Of a stretch of DNA of 8,860 nt, positions 1-6,883 are shown piece by piece. Location: assembly GCA_047625765.1 (NCBI GenBank), contig JBLHRE010000074.1, positions 1-8,860 on the forward strand. The letters run 5' to 3'. The DNA is from JBLHRE01 sp047625765 (GTDB lineage Bacteria; Bacteroidota; Bacteroidia; Flavobacteriales; JBLHRE01). Position 1 is the first letter of the stretch, and every line of letters begins with the position of its first letter. The position numbers were made by a program, and so were the translations under genes. The notes beneath the pieces were generated by a model. It saw nothing but the letters and a program-made list of their open reading frames with translations, was not told where the DNA came from and ran no database searches.

Positions 1-370
1 CAATTTGAGCCATTAAATGAGAACCAGAGCCTTTTCTGCTTATAGCGTATTGCTTACTATATATTTGGCTGTATTCGTTTATAGGATTGTTTACACTGGT
101 ATGTATTCCCCAACATAAGGGAGTTGATACATACTCGCTAATGATTTTTGAGGGGTTTCCATTGATAATATCCAGGATTACGCCTTCTGTCAACAAAACA
201 CATACGTCAATTTCATTACTGCGTAAGGCTTTGGTCATTTCACCAGTTCCGCCACTAAAATTTGTCCATTCTATTTCTATTCCAGCCTTTCTAAAATCGC
301 CATTTTCATTTGCTAAATGAATTGGTAAATTAAAATGCTCTGGAACCCCGCCTAATCTTAATGTTGTCAT
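1..370 (-). CDS. Substrate-binding protein of the ABC-transporter (NMT1/ThiY, Ca3427-like) fold, N-terminal part, cut by window edge
   Basis: The reading frame opens with ATG at 370-368 and stays open for 123 codons to the window edge, so the C-terminal part is missing. The protein begins MTTLRLGGVPEHFNLPIHLA. It continues with a glycine-rich segment around residues 39-43 (SGGTG), an LRSNEIDVCVLLTEG segment around 49-63, and an SRKGSGSHLMA segment near 111-121. This order is what I know from periplasmic-binding-protein type 2 folds of the ThiY/NMT1/Ca3427-like group, where these loops line the ligand cleft. The ligand is unknown and cannot be deduced here. There is no signal peptide or lipobox: the mature-type sequence starts at residue 1, so the product is probably cytoplasmic rather than a classical periplasmic binding protein. 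No permease or ATPase gene is adjacent within the window. Family call fairly sure, role open. Confidence 0.8.
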   Translation of the reverse strand, partial: MTTLRLGGVPEHFNLPIHLANENGDFRKAGIEIEWTNFSGGTGEMTKALRSNEIDVCVLLTEGVILDIINGNPSKIISEYVSTPLCWGIHTSVNNPINEYSQIYSKQYAISRKGSGSHLMAQI

Positions 371-521
371 AATCTGGTAAAAGTATAATTAATTAAAGCC
401 AATATAAATTGATAATTGTCATCCTATATGTGTGAATCTTTTTTGGATCAGTTCAATTTTTTTTCGATGGTCTAAAGGTTAAATTAAATGTTTGCATTGG
501 CACGCATTAACATCATTGGAT
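371..521. other. AT-rich intergenic stretch upstream of the substrate-binding-protein gene
   Basis: No reading frame with coding character is visible on either strand. It contains two T-rich runs (around 439-444 and 459-466). On the minus strand the element TACTTTTA ends 7 bases before the ATG at 370; it resembles the Bacteroidota -7 motif TAnnTTTG with one mismatch but lacks a well-spaced TTG, so I do not call a promoter. The regulatory signals of the gene ending at 370 must nevertheless lie in or near this stretch. Confidence 0.5.
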
Positions 522-683
522 TAGACAGATCCGCGCGAGCTGATGAGTTATAGTTCCATCAGAACGAAAGTATTGTTGCTAAGAGCAACAATAGAAAGGA
601 AAACCTCGTAGAGGTGGCATTATTTTTTTTCTAGGATTTTTCCGCAGCAGAGATGCAAATGATATGGAAGCGTAGACAGAGCC
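522..683. repeat. Cluster of three perfect hairpins flanked by a short direct repeat (possible interspersed repeat or structured RNA)
   Basis: Three inverted repeats follow one another. Hairpin 1 is CTGATG (540-545) with CATCAG (557-562) and an 11-base loop. Hairpin 2 is TATTGTTGCT (571-580) with AGCAACAATA (584-593), a perfect 10-bp stem with a 3-base loop. Hairpin 3 is ACCTC (603-607) with GAGGT (611-615) around GTA. A run of eight T follows at 623-630. The block is bracketed by the direct repeat TAGACAGA at 522-529 and 673-680; with one mismatch the match extends to 11 bases (522-532 against 673-683), and both copies are followed by a GCGC-containing stretch. No protein frame explains it. 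It sits downstream of the lipoprotein gene, so on the minus strand hairpin 3 (stem then TTTT) could act as a weak terminator. From memory, hairpin-rich intergenic repeats of this style occur in Bacteroidota genomes; I cannot verify that this is a member. Confidence 0.55.
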
Positions 684-699
684 AGCGCTCAGAGGGGGG

Positions 700-1746
700 T
701 TATCTCAAGACTTCACCATTCCTAAATACTATTGCTGTAGGAGTGAAGACTGTCTTTAGTTGTTTTTTAGTTTTTGCCATTTCAGTCCATACATATTTTG
801 GATTGTTAATTGAATATTCGTTGAAATCACTTTCGCGAATAATTTCAACGGTAGAAGAAATATCTGCTTCTAGGGGTTTTATAAAATGGTAATCTAAAGA
901 TTCTTTAAATATAGTATCATTAAAGTTGTCTAATACAGCTAAAACCCCTCGGCATTCAATAATGTCACTTTTGAAAAGTACACCACTAATAAAATTATAG
1001 TTATGGGAATTAGCCTTAAATGAAATTCGTGTAGGGGCTGGGTTGTGTCCATAATAATCTTTTTTGAATTCAGAAGAATAGTCATAAACATACTTAGGGG
1101 GGGCAAATTTAATTGAAACAACTTCGGGCGGGGTAATTGTATTTTTTCTTCTTTTCTTCGCCTGCTCAAATCGCATATTAAAATCTTTAGAATAGAAATA
1201 TAGGTTAGCTTCTTGGTAAACAGGATATTTTATAGAAGGCTCATACCAATCCAAACCTCGTTCTAGTTCGATATCATACTTTTCTGTGAAATAGGAATAG
1301 CTTGTATCATAAACAGAATTGACTGGTGTTTTGGGTATTCCATAATTCAGTTTGTCGTCCAAAAATTCTTTCAAAACATAGAACTTAGAATATGGAAAAA
1401 CTTCGTGGTTATTAAAATACCCTTCACCTGTATCATTGCCTGTATTTCTGAACTCAATTGTTGCAAAATCATAAACGTAACTTATAATTGGCCCACTATT
1501 TATGATTTGTGGGTTAAACTTTACCTTTACTTTATAAGCAACTCCATTGATATTTATATGTTTATAGTAAGTAGTGTCATTGTTATCTATTTCATAATAT
1601 ATTTCCCCTTTTTCAATTAGCTTTTGAATCTCTTCATTCTTACTTAAATAGTTGAAATTTACATTTAGAAATAAATTAGAATTGTCACAAGAACTTAATA
1701 AGCCTGATAGGAATATTAATGCACAGCAAAACTTTATATTTTTCAT
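700..1746 (-). CDS. Unrecognised lipoprotein
   Basis: The 348-residue product begins with a short basic start (MKNIK), a hydrophobic stretch at about residues 6-17 and a lipobox-like LLSSC with the cysteine at residue 20. It is therefore very probably exported by Sec, cleaved by signal peptidase II and lipid-anchored. After the cysteine comes DNSN, which lacks the lysine plus acidic run often seen in Bacteroidota surface-exported lipoproteins, so a periplasm-facing location is somewhat more likely (inference). The rest is rich in Tyr, Phe, Asn and Asp with alternating hydrophobic and polar residues, as in beta-rich envelope proteins, but I see no motif or family I recognise. It lies 46 bases behind the small membrane-protein gene on the same strand with no terminator between them, so the two are probably co-transcribed. 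It is visibly more AT-rich than secA. The coding call is secure, the function unknown. Confidence 0.85.
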   Translation of the reverse strand: MKNIKFCCALIFLSGLLSSCDNSNLFLNVNFNYLSKNEEIQKLIEKGEIYYEIDNNDTTYYKHININGVAYKVKVKFNPQIINSGPIISYVYDFATIEFRNTGNDTGEGYFNNHEVFPYSKFYVLKEFLDDKLNYGIPKTPVNSVYDTSYSYFTEKYDIELERGLDWYEPSIKYPVYQEANLYFYSKDFNMRFEQAKKRRKNTITPPEVVSIKFAPPKYVYDYSSEFKKDYYGHNPAPTRISFKANSHNYNFISGVLFKSDIIECRGVLAVLDNFNDTIFKESLDYHFIKPLEADISSTVEIIRESDFNEYSINNPKYVWTEMAKTKKQLKTVFTPTAIVFRNGEVLR

Positions 1747-1792
1747 AAAGGGTTATTAGTTTTTCAATTAGTAGTAAAGAAAATTTAGTGTT

Positions 1793-2293
1793 TTATAAAG
1801 TTTGAAAATCCAACTCCTCAACAAGACCATAATAGGATTCTTTAACCCATTTAATCTTAATTTGTTCCTCGTACAATTTCTTTATTTGGATAATTTCCAA
1901 GTTTCCCAAAATTCCAGCTTTCCAGGCCACCCACACTTTTTTTGGAATTCGATTTTTACTTCTCCAAAGATATTCTTCAGCGCAAAGGTTAAAATAATCA
2001 ATTACTAAATTTTCATCAGCCCTATTTAATTCCCTGCTAGTATCTTTTCTTAATTCATTAATCAAATCATTAAATGTTTTATCATATCGTGAATTAAACT
2101 CTTGAAAAAGCTCTTTGAATAACTTATCGTTATCAGCGGTTTGTTTAATTGACCCGAAATAAAATGATAATACCACACCCAATAAGCCAAATACAATTGT
2201 GCTATCAACGGTATAGATTAAACAATAGAAAATTATGCAAAAAACCACAAAACTTGCTATAAATAACTCTTTGTGTCTATTAATTAGGTTCAT
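1793..2293 (-). CDS. Small membrane protein with two N-terminal helices and a conserved-looking cytoplasmic domain, function unknown
   Basis: The 166-residue product has two closely spaced hydrophobic segments, about residues 9-29 and 31-48, which should form a transmembrane hairpin. A charged, probably helical or coiled-coil stretch follows (about 52-92). The C-terminal part contains VIDYFNLCAEEYLW (97-110), then RIPKKVWVAWKAGI (115-128). From memory, a similar pattern (YFNLC-EEY-W, then a basic residue, then VW-W-GI) occurs in many small uncharacterised membrane or membrane-associated proteins of Bacteroidota and other bacteria, some of them annotated as hypothetical or DUF4760-like; I cannot confirm the family. 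It is the first gene of a probable two-gene unit with the lipoprotein, preceded by a long AT-rich gap in which its promoter must lie. The start is the first ATG of the frame; no ribosome binding site is seen, as is usual in this phylum. Confidence 0.8.
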   Translation of the reverse strand: MNLINRHKELFIASFVVFCIIFYCLIYTVDSTIVFGLLGVVLSFYFGSIKQTADNDKLFKELFQEFNSRYDKTFNDLINELRKDTSRELNRADENLVIDYFNLCAEEYLWRSKNRIPKKVWVAWKAGILGNLEIIQIKKLYEEQIKIKWVKESYYGLVEELDFQTL

Positions 2294-2440
2294 TTTATTT
2301 ATCTATTAACATGTTTCTTCAATTAAACAATTTTCATTAAAAGTATTATTATTTAAATGAATGAAATATTTTATTCTTTTTGTAAAGAGTTGTTTTGTGT
2401 TATACCTAAGTTTTAGTTACGTTTTGGTTTCTATCTTTCG

Positions 2441-2566
2441 TTAATTGCTCGATATCATAAAGGAATTATTTCGAAAAATCTTGAAATGCAGAGTGTGATA
2501 TCGTATAGAGCCATCCAAATCAAAGAATTGGTTTTCTTCTGATATCCATAACTCTAAGTTGTTGTT
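2441..2566 (-). pseudogene. Possible 3' remnant of a lost gene (41 codons, no start codon)
   Basis: On the minus strand a frame runs from just after a TAA (2569-2567) to a TAA at 2443-2441 without a start codon near its beginning. Its translation includes ELWISEENQFFDLDG and IRYHTLHFKIFR, a residue mix that looks more like protein than random AT-rich DNA. I do not recognise a family. A 41-codon open stretch can arise by chance, so this is only a suspicion. It starts directly behind the terminator of the upstream unit, which would fit a deletion that removed the 5' part of a gene. Confidence 0.2.
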
Positions 2567-2572
2567 TTAAAC

Positions 2573-2608
2573 AAAAAAAAATCCCGCTTCGGAAAACCGA
2601 AACGGGAT
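2573..2608 (-). terminator. Rho-independent terminator of the secA-methyltransferase unit
   Basis: Bases 2581-2592 pair with 2597-2608: a 6-bp outer stem ATCCCG/CGGGAT, one C/A mismatch, a 5-bp inner stem TTCGG/CCGAA and an AAAA loop. On the minus strand the stem is followed directly by a run of T (A run 2573-2581 on the given strand). It lies 23 bases past the methyltransferase stop. The plus-strand side has no T tract, so it works only for leftward transcription. Confidence 0.88.
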
Positions 2609-2631
2609 GTAGGTGTTAAAGCGAATTACTC

Positions 2632-3399
2632 TTATTTCTCCGCAATATAAAACAGATCGAAACAAGCATCTTTGGCTTCCGAGATACTGTAATCTTCGGT
2701 GGTGATGTTAGCTGTTAGGTCGGTGTTTTCTGCCAATAGTTTTTTACGGTTTCTTCTGTTCAAGATATCGTAAGGCACTTGTAGCATCCAACGAGGTAGG
2801 CGGTATTGCAGGTTGAAGATATCCCAACGGGTAATCTTAGCAACGGATTTTTTATTCTCGTTGTAGTAGGCCATCACGGTATCATTACCAAAAACACCTA
2901 AGGTATCTACTGCCTTAAATTTCTTCAGTAATACATCTTTCAGTTCGGTAATGGTGTATTCGCGGATGTGCCAAGGGTTACGCGTAATGGTAGCCTTGAT
3001 GTTGGGAGTGGTAACAATCAGTTTTCCACCAGGTTTTAACACACGGTGTATTTCACTAACGTAGGCATTGTCGTCTTGGATATGCTCTATTACCTGAAAG
3101 GTAATTACAAAATCGTAGGTATTGTCTTCCAATCCAGCAAAAGGAGGAACGTTCATCTGTTTGAACTCCACATTCTGGTATTGGCTTAAATCTACATCAC
3201 ATTCGAATTTATCGATGGTTGTAAATTTTTCTGCTTTCGGAGAAATAACCTCAACACCATAACCACTACCTGTACCAATCTCCAACACATCGCCAGAAAC
3301 GATTTTAGCAGCCTCTAAATAAGCTAAAATGGATCTTTGGTATACGTAGTTGTCCGACTGATCTTGGTGGGATACACGCTCTGCTGTTTGAATACCCAT
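2632..3399 (-). CDS. Class I SAM-dependent methyltransferase (Methyltransf_11/UbiE-like core)
   Basis: The 255-residue protein shows the Rossmann-type AdoMet fold. Motif I is VLEIGTGSGYG (residues 38-48), the acidic residue ending strand 2 is Asp63 (TTIDK), the strand-4 motif is YDFVITFQVIEHI (95-107), and the post-motif is VLKPGGKLIVTTPN (120-133). Such domains move a methyl group from SAM to a small molecule, lipid or protein; the substrate cannot be read from the sequence. A basic C-terminal stretch (NRRNRKKLL) follows the core. I chose the ATG at 3399-3397 (MGIQTAERVSHQDQSD). A GTG 11 codons upstream (3432) keeps the frame open but lies inside the end of secA and would add residues that look like read-through of that overlap. 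With the chosen start there are only 2 bases between the secA stop and this ATG, which suggests translational coupling and co-transcription with secA. Cytoplasmic; no signal peptide or membrane segment. Confidence 0.9.
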   Translation of the reverse strand: MGIQTAERVSHQDQSDNYVYQRSILAYLEAAKIVSGDVLEIGTGSGYGVEVISPKAEKFTTIDKFECDVDLSQYQNVEFKQMNVPPFAGLEDNTYDFVITFQVIEHIQDDNAYVSEIHRVLKPGGKLIVTTPNIKATITRNPWHIREYTITELKDVLLKKFKAVDTLGVFGNDTVMAYYNENKKSVAKITRWDIFNLQYRLPRWMLQVPYDILNRRNRKKLLAENTDLTANITTEDYSISEAKDACFDLFYIAEK

Positions 3400-3401
3400 A
3401 A

Positions 3402-6400
3402 TTAAGAGTTTTGAGGATTTAAGATCTTCCACTGTCCCGTTTGTAACAAAGGTTCGGCCTGTTTAAACTTCATAGACTTACGCTCTAAAGTTTGAGGGTT
3501 GATGATTTCTACCTTGTCGTTTCTACCTATACGCACTTCTGCATGTACAGGCATTTGTTTTGGTGGCGCTTGTCTTTGTGCTTGCTGTGCAGGATTGTTT
3601 GCTCTTGCAGGTTCAGCACCCGGACGACTTGTTTGTAAACGTTCTTGCTTTTGTGGTGCTCCTGCTTCTTTTACCTGACTTTGGTCTGGCGCTGGAAGAT
3701 TTGCTTTGAACAAGAAAGAAACAATGTCTTTGTTGATGTCGTTGATCATGGTTTTGAACAATTCGAAAGACTCGAATTTGTAAATCAACAAGGGATCTTT
3801 TTGCTCGTAAACGGCACCCTGTACAGATTGCTTTAAACTATCCATTTCGCGCAAGTGCTCTTTCCAAGCTTGGTCGATAATGGCAAGGGTAATATTCTTT
3901 TCGAAAGAACGGGTAAGGTCTAAACCTTCCGATTCGTAAGCTTTTTTCAAGTTGGTTACTACTTGCATCGATTTGATTCCATCGGTAAACGGAACAACAA
4001 TGTTTTCGTAGGTAGCACCTTGGTTTTCGAACACATCTTTGATTACAGGATATGCTGCTCTTGCAATATTATCCATTTTCCCTTGGTATGCACCCATAAT
4101 TTCTTGGTACAACTCAGGAAGAATAACCTCTAGCTTTTCGCCATTAAAGTGTGCTTCTGTAATCTGGGTATCAACAGCAAAGATGCGGAACAAGTCCAAT
4201 TTTAAGCCATTGTAATCTTTCGTATCGTGGAAACCGGTAACCAAAGTTTCTAAGGTATCGTAGACCATGTTCGAGATATCTACAGAAAGACGGTCTCCAA
4301 ACAATGCATGGTGTCTACGCTTGTAAATTACTTCACGCTGCGCATTCATCACATCATCATATTCTAACAAACGCTTACGGATACCAAAGTTGTTTTCCTC
4401 AACCTTTTTCTGTGCACGTTCTATAGATTTAGAAACCATAGAGTGTTGAATTACTTCGCCCTCTTCAATTCCCATTCTATCCATCAGCTTGGCAATACGA
4501 TCAGAGCCAAACAAACGCATTAAATTGTCTTCTAATGACACAAAGAATTGAGAAGATCCTGGATCACCTTGACGACCAGAACGACCTCTTAACTGTCTGT
4601 CTACTCTTCGAGAATCGTGACGCTCGGTACCAACAATTGCTAAACCACCTGCTGCTTTTACTTCGTCAGACAATTTAATATCGGTACCACGACCAGCCAT
4701 GTTGGTAGCAATAGTTACGGTACCAGCATTACCTGCTTCGGCAACAATTTCTGCTTCGCGTTGGTGCAATTTCGCATTCAGTACATTGTGCTTGATGTTT
4801 CTGATTTTAAGTGTTCTACTCAAAAGTTCAGAAATATCAACACTTGTAGTACCTACCAAAACGGGTCTCCCTGCTTCTGTAAGTCTTGCTACCTCTTCTA
4901 TTACGGCATTGTATTTTTCGCGATTGGTTTTAAAGACAAAATCTTGTTCGTCTTTTCTAGTAATGGGTCTGTTGGTAGGTATAGCCACTACATCTAGTTT
5001 GTAGATGTCCCACAATTCTCCTGCTTCCGTTTCTGCCGTACCGGTCATACCAGCAAGCTTTTTGTACATACGGAAGTAGTTTTGCAAAGTAATAGAAGCC
5101 ATGGTCTGAGACGCTGCTTCTATTTTTACATTTTCTTTCGCTTCAATGGCTTGGTGCAAACCATCAGAGTAACGTCTTCCGTCCATGATACGGCCCGTTT
5201 GCTCATCCACAATTTTTACCTTGTTGTCCATCACTACATACTCAGTATCCTTTTCGAATAAGGTGTATGCTTTTAGCAATTGGTTCATGGTATGAATACG
5301 CTCGCTCTTTATAGAGAAATCGCGCATCAATTGTTCTTTTTGCGCTGCTTTAACCTTGGTCTGGTCCTCAGAAGTTTCAATAGCATTCAATGCAATCGAT
5401 ACATCAGGCATGATATAGAAATCTGGATCTTCGCCAGAACCGGTAATGAGTTCAATTCCTAGGTCTGTAAGCTCTATACTGTTTTGTTTCTCGTCAATTA
5501 CAAAATACAATTCTGCATCAACCTTGTGCATTTCGCGAGAATTGTCTTGCATGTAGTGGTTCTCGGTTTTTTGCAATAATGCCTTAACACCTTGCTCACT
5601 CAAAAACTTAATCAATGCTTTGTTTCTTGGCAATCCACGAAAAACTCTTAGTAACAAAAGTCCACCATCTTTGTCTTCACCAGCAGCAATTTTCTTTTTT
5701 GCTTCAGCCAATACTCCTGTCAATAATTTACGTTGTTCGCCAACCAATTTATCTACACGAGGTTTAAGATCATTAAATTCGTGCTTATCGCCTTGTGGTA
5801 CAGGGCCAGAGATTATTAAGGGTGTACGGGCATCATCTACCAATACAGAATCTACCTCATCTACAATAGCATAGTTGTGCTTGCGCTGTACCAATTCGAT
5901 AGGATTACGCGCCATGTTATCACGCAAGTAATCGAAACCAAATTCGTTATTCGTTCCGTAGGTGATATCGGATAAATAGGCTTTTCTTCTTTCGTCAGAA
6001 TTCGGTTGGTGATTGTCGATACAATCTACTCGTAACCCATGAAACTGGAACAAAGGAGCATTCCATTCGGCATCACGTTTTGCGAGGTAATCATTCACCG
6101 TTACAACGTGTACTCCTTTACCCGTAAGTGCGTTTAAGTAGACAGGAAGTGTTGCTACTAAGGTTTTACCTTCACCCGTCTGCATCTCTGCAATTTTACC
6201 TTGATGTAAAACAGCACCACCAATCAACTGTACATCGTAATGTATCATGTTCCAGATAACAGCGTTTCCGGCAGCATCCCATTTGTAATCCCAAATAGCA
6301 TCGTCACCATCAATGGTTACATGAGGTTTGGTTTCTGCCATTTCGAAATCAATCTCTGTAGCTGTTACTTTAAGTTGCTTGTTCTCTGTTAGTCGTTTAG

Positions 6401-6764
6401 CAGTTTCTTTGATAACAGCAAAAGCCTCAGGCAAAATTTCGCCAAGGCATACTTCCGTTTTCTCGTAGATAAGAGTCTCTAAGCTGTCAATTTGACTGTA
6501 AATCAGCTCTTTTTCGTCAACTTCGGTACTTGCTTCGTTCGATTTCGCTTTTAGCGTTTCAATTTCTGCAGTTTCTGTTGCAACAGCAGCTGCTATACGC
6601 TGCTTAAATTCTTGCGTTTTAAGGCGTAAATCGTTGTCAGAAATAGTATTTAAAGTTGGATATATTTCACGTACCTGCGAAACGTAAGGCTGCAGCTCGT
6701 TCATGTCTCTGTCGGCTTTGCTGCCTCCAAACATTTTGCTGATAACCGTATTTATTATGCTCAT
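3402..6764 (-). CDS. secA: SecA, preprotein translocase ATPase subunit
   Basis: SecA is the ATP-driven motor that pushes unfolded preproteins through the SecYEG channel. The 1120-residue sequence is full length for Bacteroidota. It has Walker A MQTGEGKT (194-201), the DEAD-like motif DEVD (302-305) followed by SVLVDDARTPLIISG, the GMTGTA motif (572-577), TNMAGRGTDIKL (687-698) and the arginine-finger region RGRSGRQGDPGSSQF (726-740) of the second motor domain, and the helical scaffold region IDQAWKEHL (963-971). Compared with E. coli SecA (901 residues) it carries an N-terminal insertion near residues 60-100 and another of about 60-70 residues in the preprotein cross-linking region (about 340-410), both as expected for this phylum. 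The C-terminal tail is a Q/A/P-rich linker (about 1022-1072) plus a short conserved end; the cysteine-rich zinc/SecB-binding motif is absent. It is transcribed from its own probable promoter and followed by the methyltransferase gene. Confidence 0.98.
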   Translation of the reverse strand: MSIINTVISKMFGGSKADRDMNELQPYVSQVREIYPTLNTISDNDLRLKTQEFKQRIAAAVATETAEIETLKAKSNEASTEVDEKELIYSQIDSLETLIYEKTEVCLGEILPEAFAVIKETAKRLTENKQLKVTATEIDFEMAETKPHVTIDGDDAIWDYKWDAAGNAVIWNMIHYDVQLIGGAVLHQGKIAEMQTGEGKTLVATLPVYLNALTGKGVHVVTVNDYLAKRDAEWNAPLFQFHGLRVDCIDNHQPNSDERRKAYLSDITYGTNNEFGFDYLRDNMARNPIELVQRKHNYAIVDEVDSVLVDDARTPLIISGPVPQGDKHEFNDLKPRVDKLVGEQRKLLTGVLAEAKKKIAAGEDKDGGLLLLRVFRGLPRNKALIKFLSEQGVKALLQKTENHYMQDNSREMHKVDAELYFVIDEKQNSIELTDLGIELITGSGEDPDFYIMPDVSIALNAIETSEDQTKVKAAQKEQLMRDFSIKSERIHTMNQLLKAYTLFEKDTEYVVMDNKVKIVDEQTGRIMDGRRYSDGLHQAIEAKENVKIEAASQTMASITLQNYFRMYKKLAGMTGTAETEAGELWDIYKLDVVAIPTNRPITRKDEQDFVFKTNREKYNAVIEEVARLTEAGRPVLVGTTSVDISELLSRTLKIRNIKHNVLNAKLHQREAEIVAEAGNAGTVTIATNMAGRGTDIKLSDEVKAAGGLAIVGTERHDSRRVDRQLRGRSGRQGDPGSSQFFVSLEDNLMRLFGSDRIAKLMDRMGIEEGEVIQHSMVSKSIERAQKKVEENNFGIRKRLLEYDDVMNAQREVIYKRRHHALFGDRLSVDISNMVYDTLETLVTGFHDTKDYNGLKLDLFRIFAVDTQITEAHFNGEKLEVILPELYQEIMGAYQGKMDNIARAAYPVIKDVFENQGATYENIVVPFTDGIKSMQVVTNLKKAYESEGLDLTRSFEKNITLAIIDQAWKEHLREMDSLKQSVQGAVYEQKDPLLIYKFESFELFKTMINDINKDIVSFLFKANLPAPDQSQVKEAGAPQKQERLQTSRPGAEPARANNPAQQAQRQAPPKQMPVHAEVRIGRNDKVEIINPQTLERKSMKFKQAEPLLQTGQWKILNPQNS

Positions 6765-6798
6765 ATAATGGGAATCTTACCTGTTAGATTTGGGCTAA

Positions 6799-6827
6799 CA
6801 AAAATAGCATTATTGCTAAATAGAGAA
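6799..6827 (-). promoter_or_regulatory. Probable secA promoter (Bacteroidota type)
   Basis: On the minus strand TATTTTTG (6806-6799) matches the Bacteroidota -7 consensus TAnnTTTG exactly. The -33 part is weak: only TTC (6827-6825) stands 18 bases upstream instead of TTG. The implied transcript would have a leader of about 30 bases. It sits between the preceding terminator and secA, so secA needs a promoter here. Confidence 0.45.
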
Positions 6828-6854
6828 CTGTATTAAGCGAAAAATGTGCCAATG

Positions 6855-6883
6855 AAAAAAGCCCCGATTACGGGGCTTTTTTT
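6855..6883. terminator. Strong rho-independent terminator, symmetrical
   Basis: GCCCCG (6861-6866) pairs with CGGGGC (6871-6876) around the loop ATTA. The stem is flanked by six A on the left and seven T on the right, so it can stop transcription in either direction. It serves the DUF2795-type gene on the minus strand, whose TAA (6884-6882) already lies in the T tract, and separates it from secA. Confidence 0.88.

Larger units (their letters stand above)
2294..2631. other. 338-base gap between the membrane-protein gene and the secA-methyltransferase unit
   Basis: The right end holds the terminator of the methyltransferase gene. The left part (about 2294-2400) is very AT-rich and should contain the promoter of the membrane-protein gene; TACTTTTA on the minus strand, about 50 bases before the start, resembles TAnnTTTG with one mismatch but has no good TTG partner. 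The middle holds a 41-codon minus-strand frame without a start codon (2441-2566) and three copies of the palindrome GATATC (2451, 2498, 2541), two of them forming the inverted repeat CGATATCA/TGATATCG (2450-2457 and 2496-2503). No RNA gene is recognisable. Confidence 0.5.

Noticed and set aside
540..569. Hammerhead-ribozyme-like core words CTGATGA and CGAAA
   Set aside because: The two words are there, but the interval forms only a 3-bp stem between them, and no cleavage-site U-H follows the 10-bp hairpin at the required place; stem I is also missing.
571..593. The 10-bp hairpin as an intrinsic terminator
   Set aside because: Neither strand has a T tract directly after the stem, and the stem is AT-rich; the weaker hairpin at 603-615 followed by TTTT on the minus strand is the better candidate.
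653..892. Plus-strand frame of 79 codons over the lipoprotein 3' end
   Set aside because: Most of it is antisense to the lipoprotein gene and the residue pattern is not protein-like beyond that.
3397..3432. GTG start 11 codons upstream for the methyltransferase
   Set aside because: It lies within the secA coding end and would add a poorly conserved-looking extension; the ATG at 3399 gives MGIQTAERV and a 2-base gap to secA.
3645..5874. Several plus-strand reading frames of 60-101 codons inside secA
   Set aside because: They are antisense shadows of a strongly conserved gene, with no family resemblance, promoter or start context.
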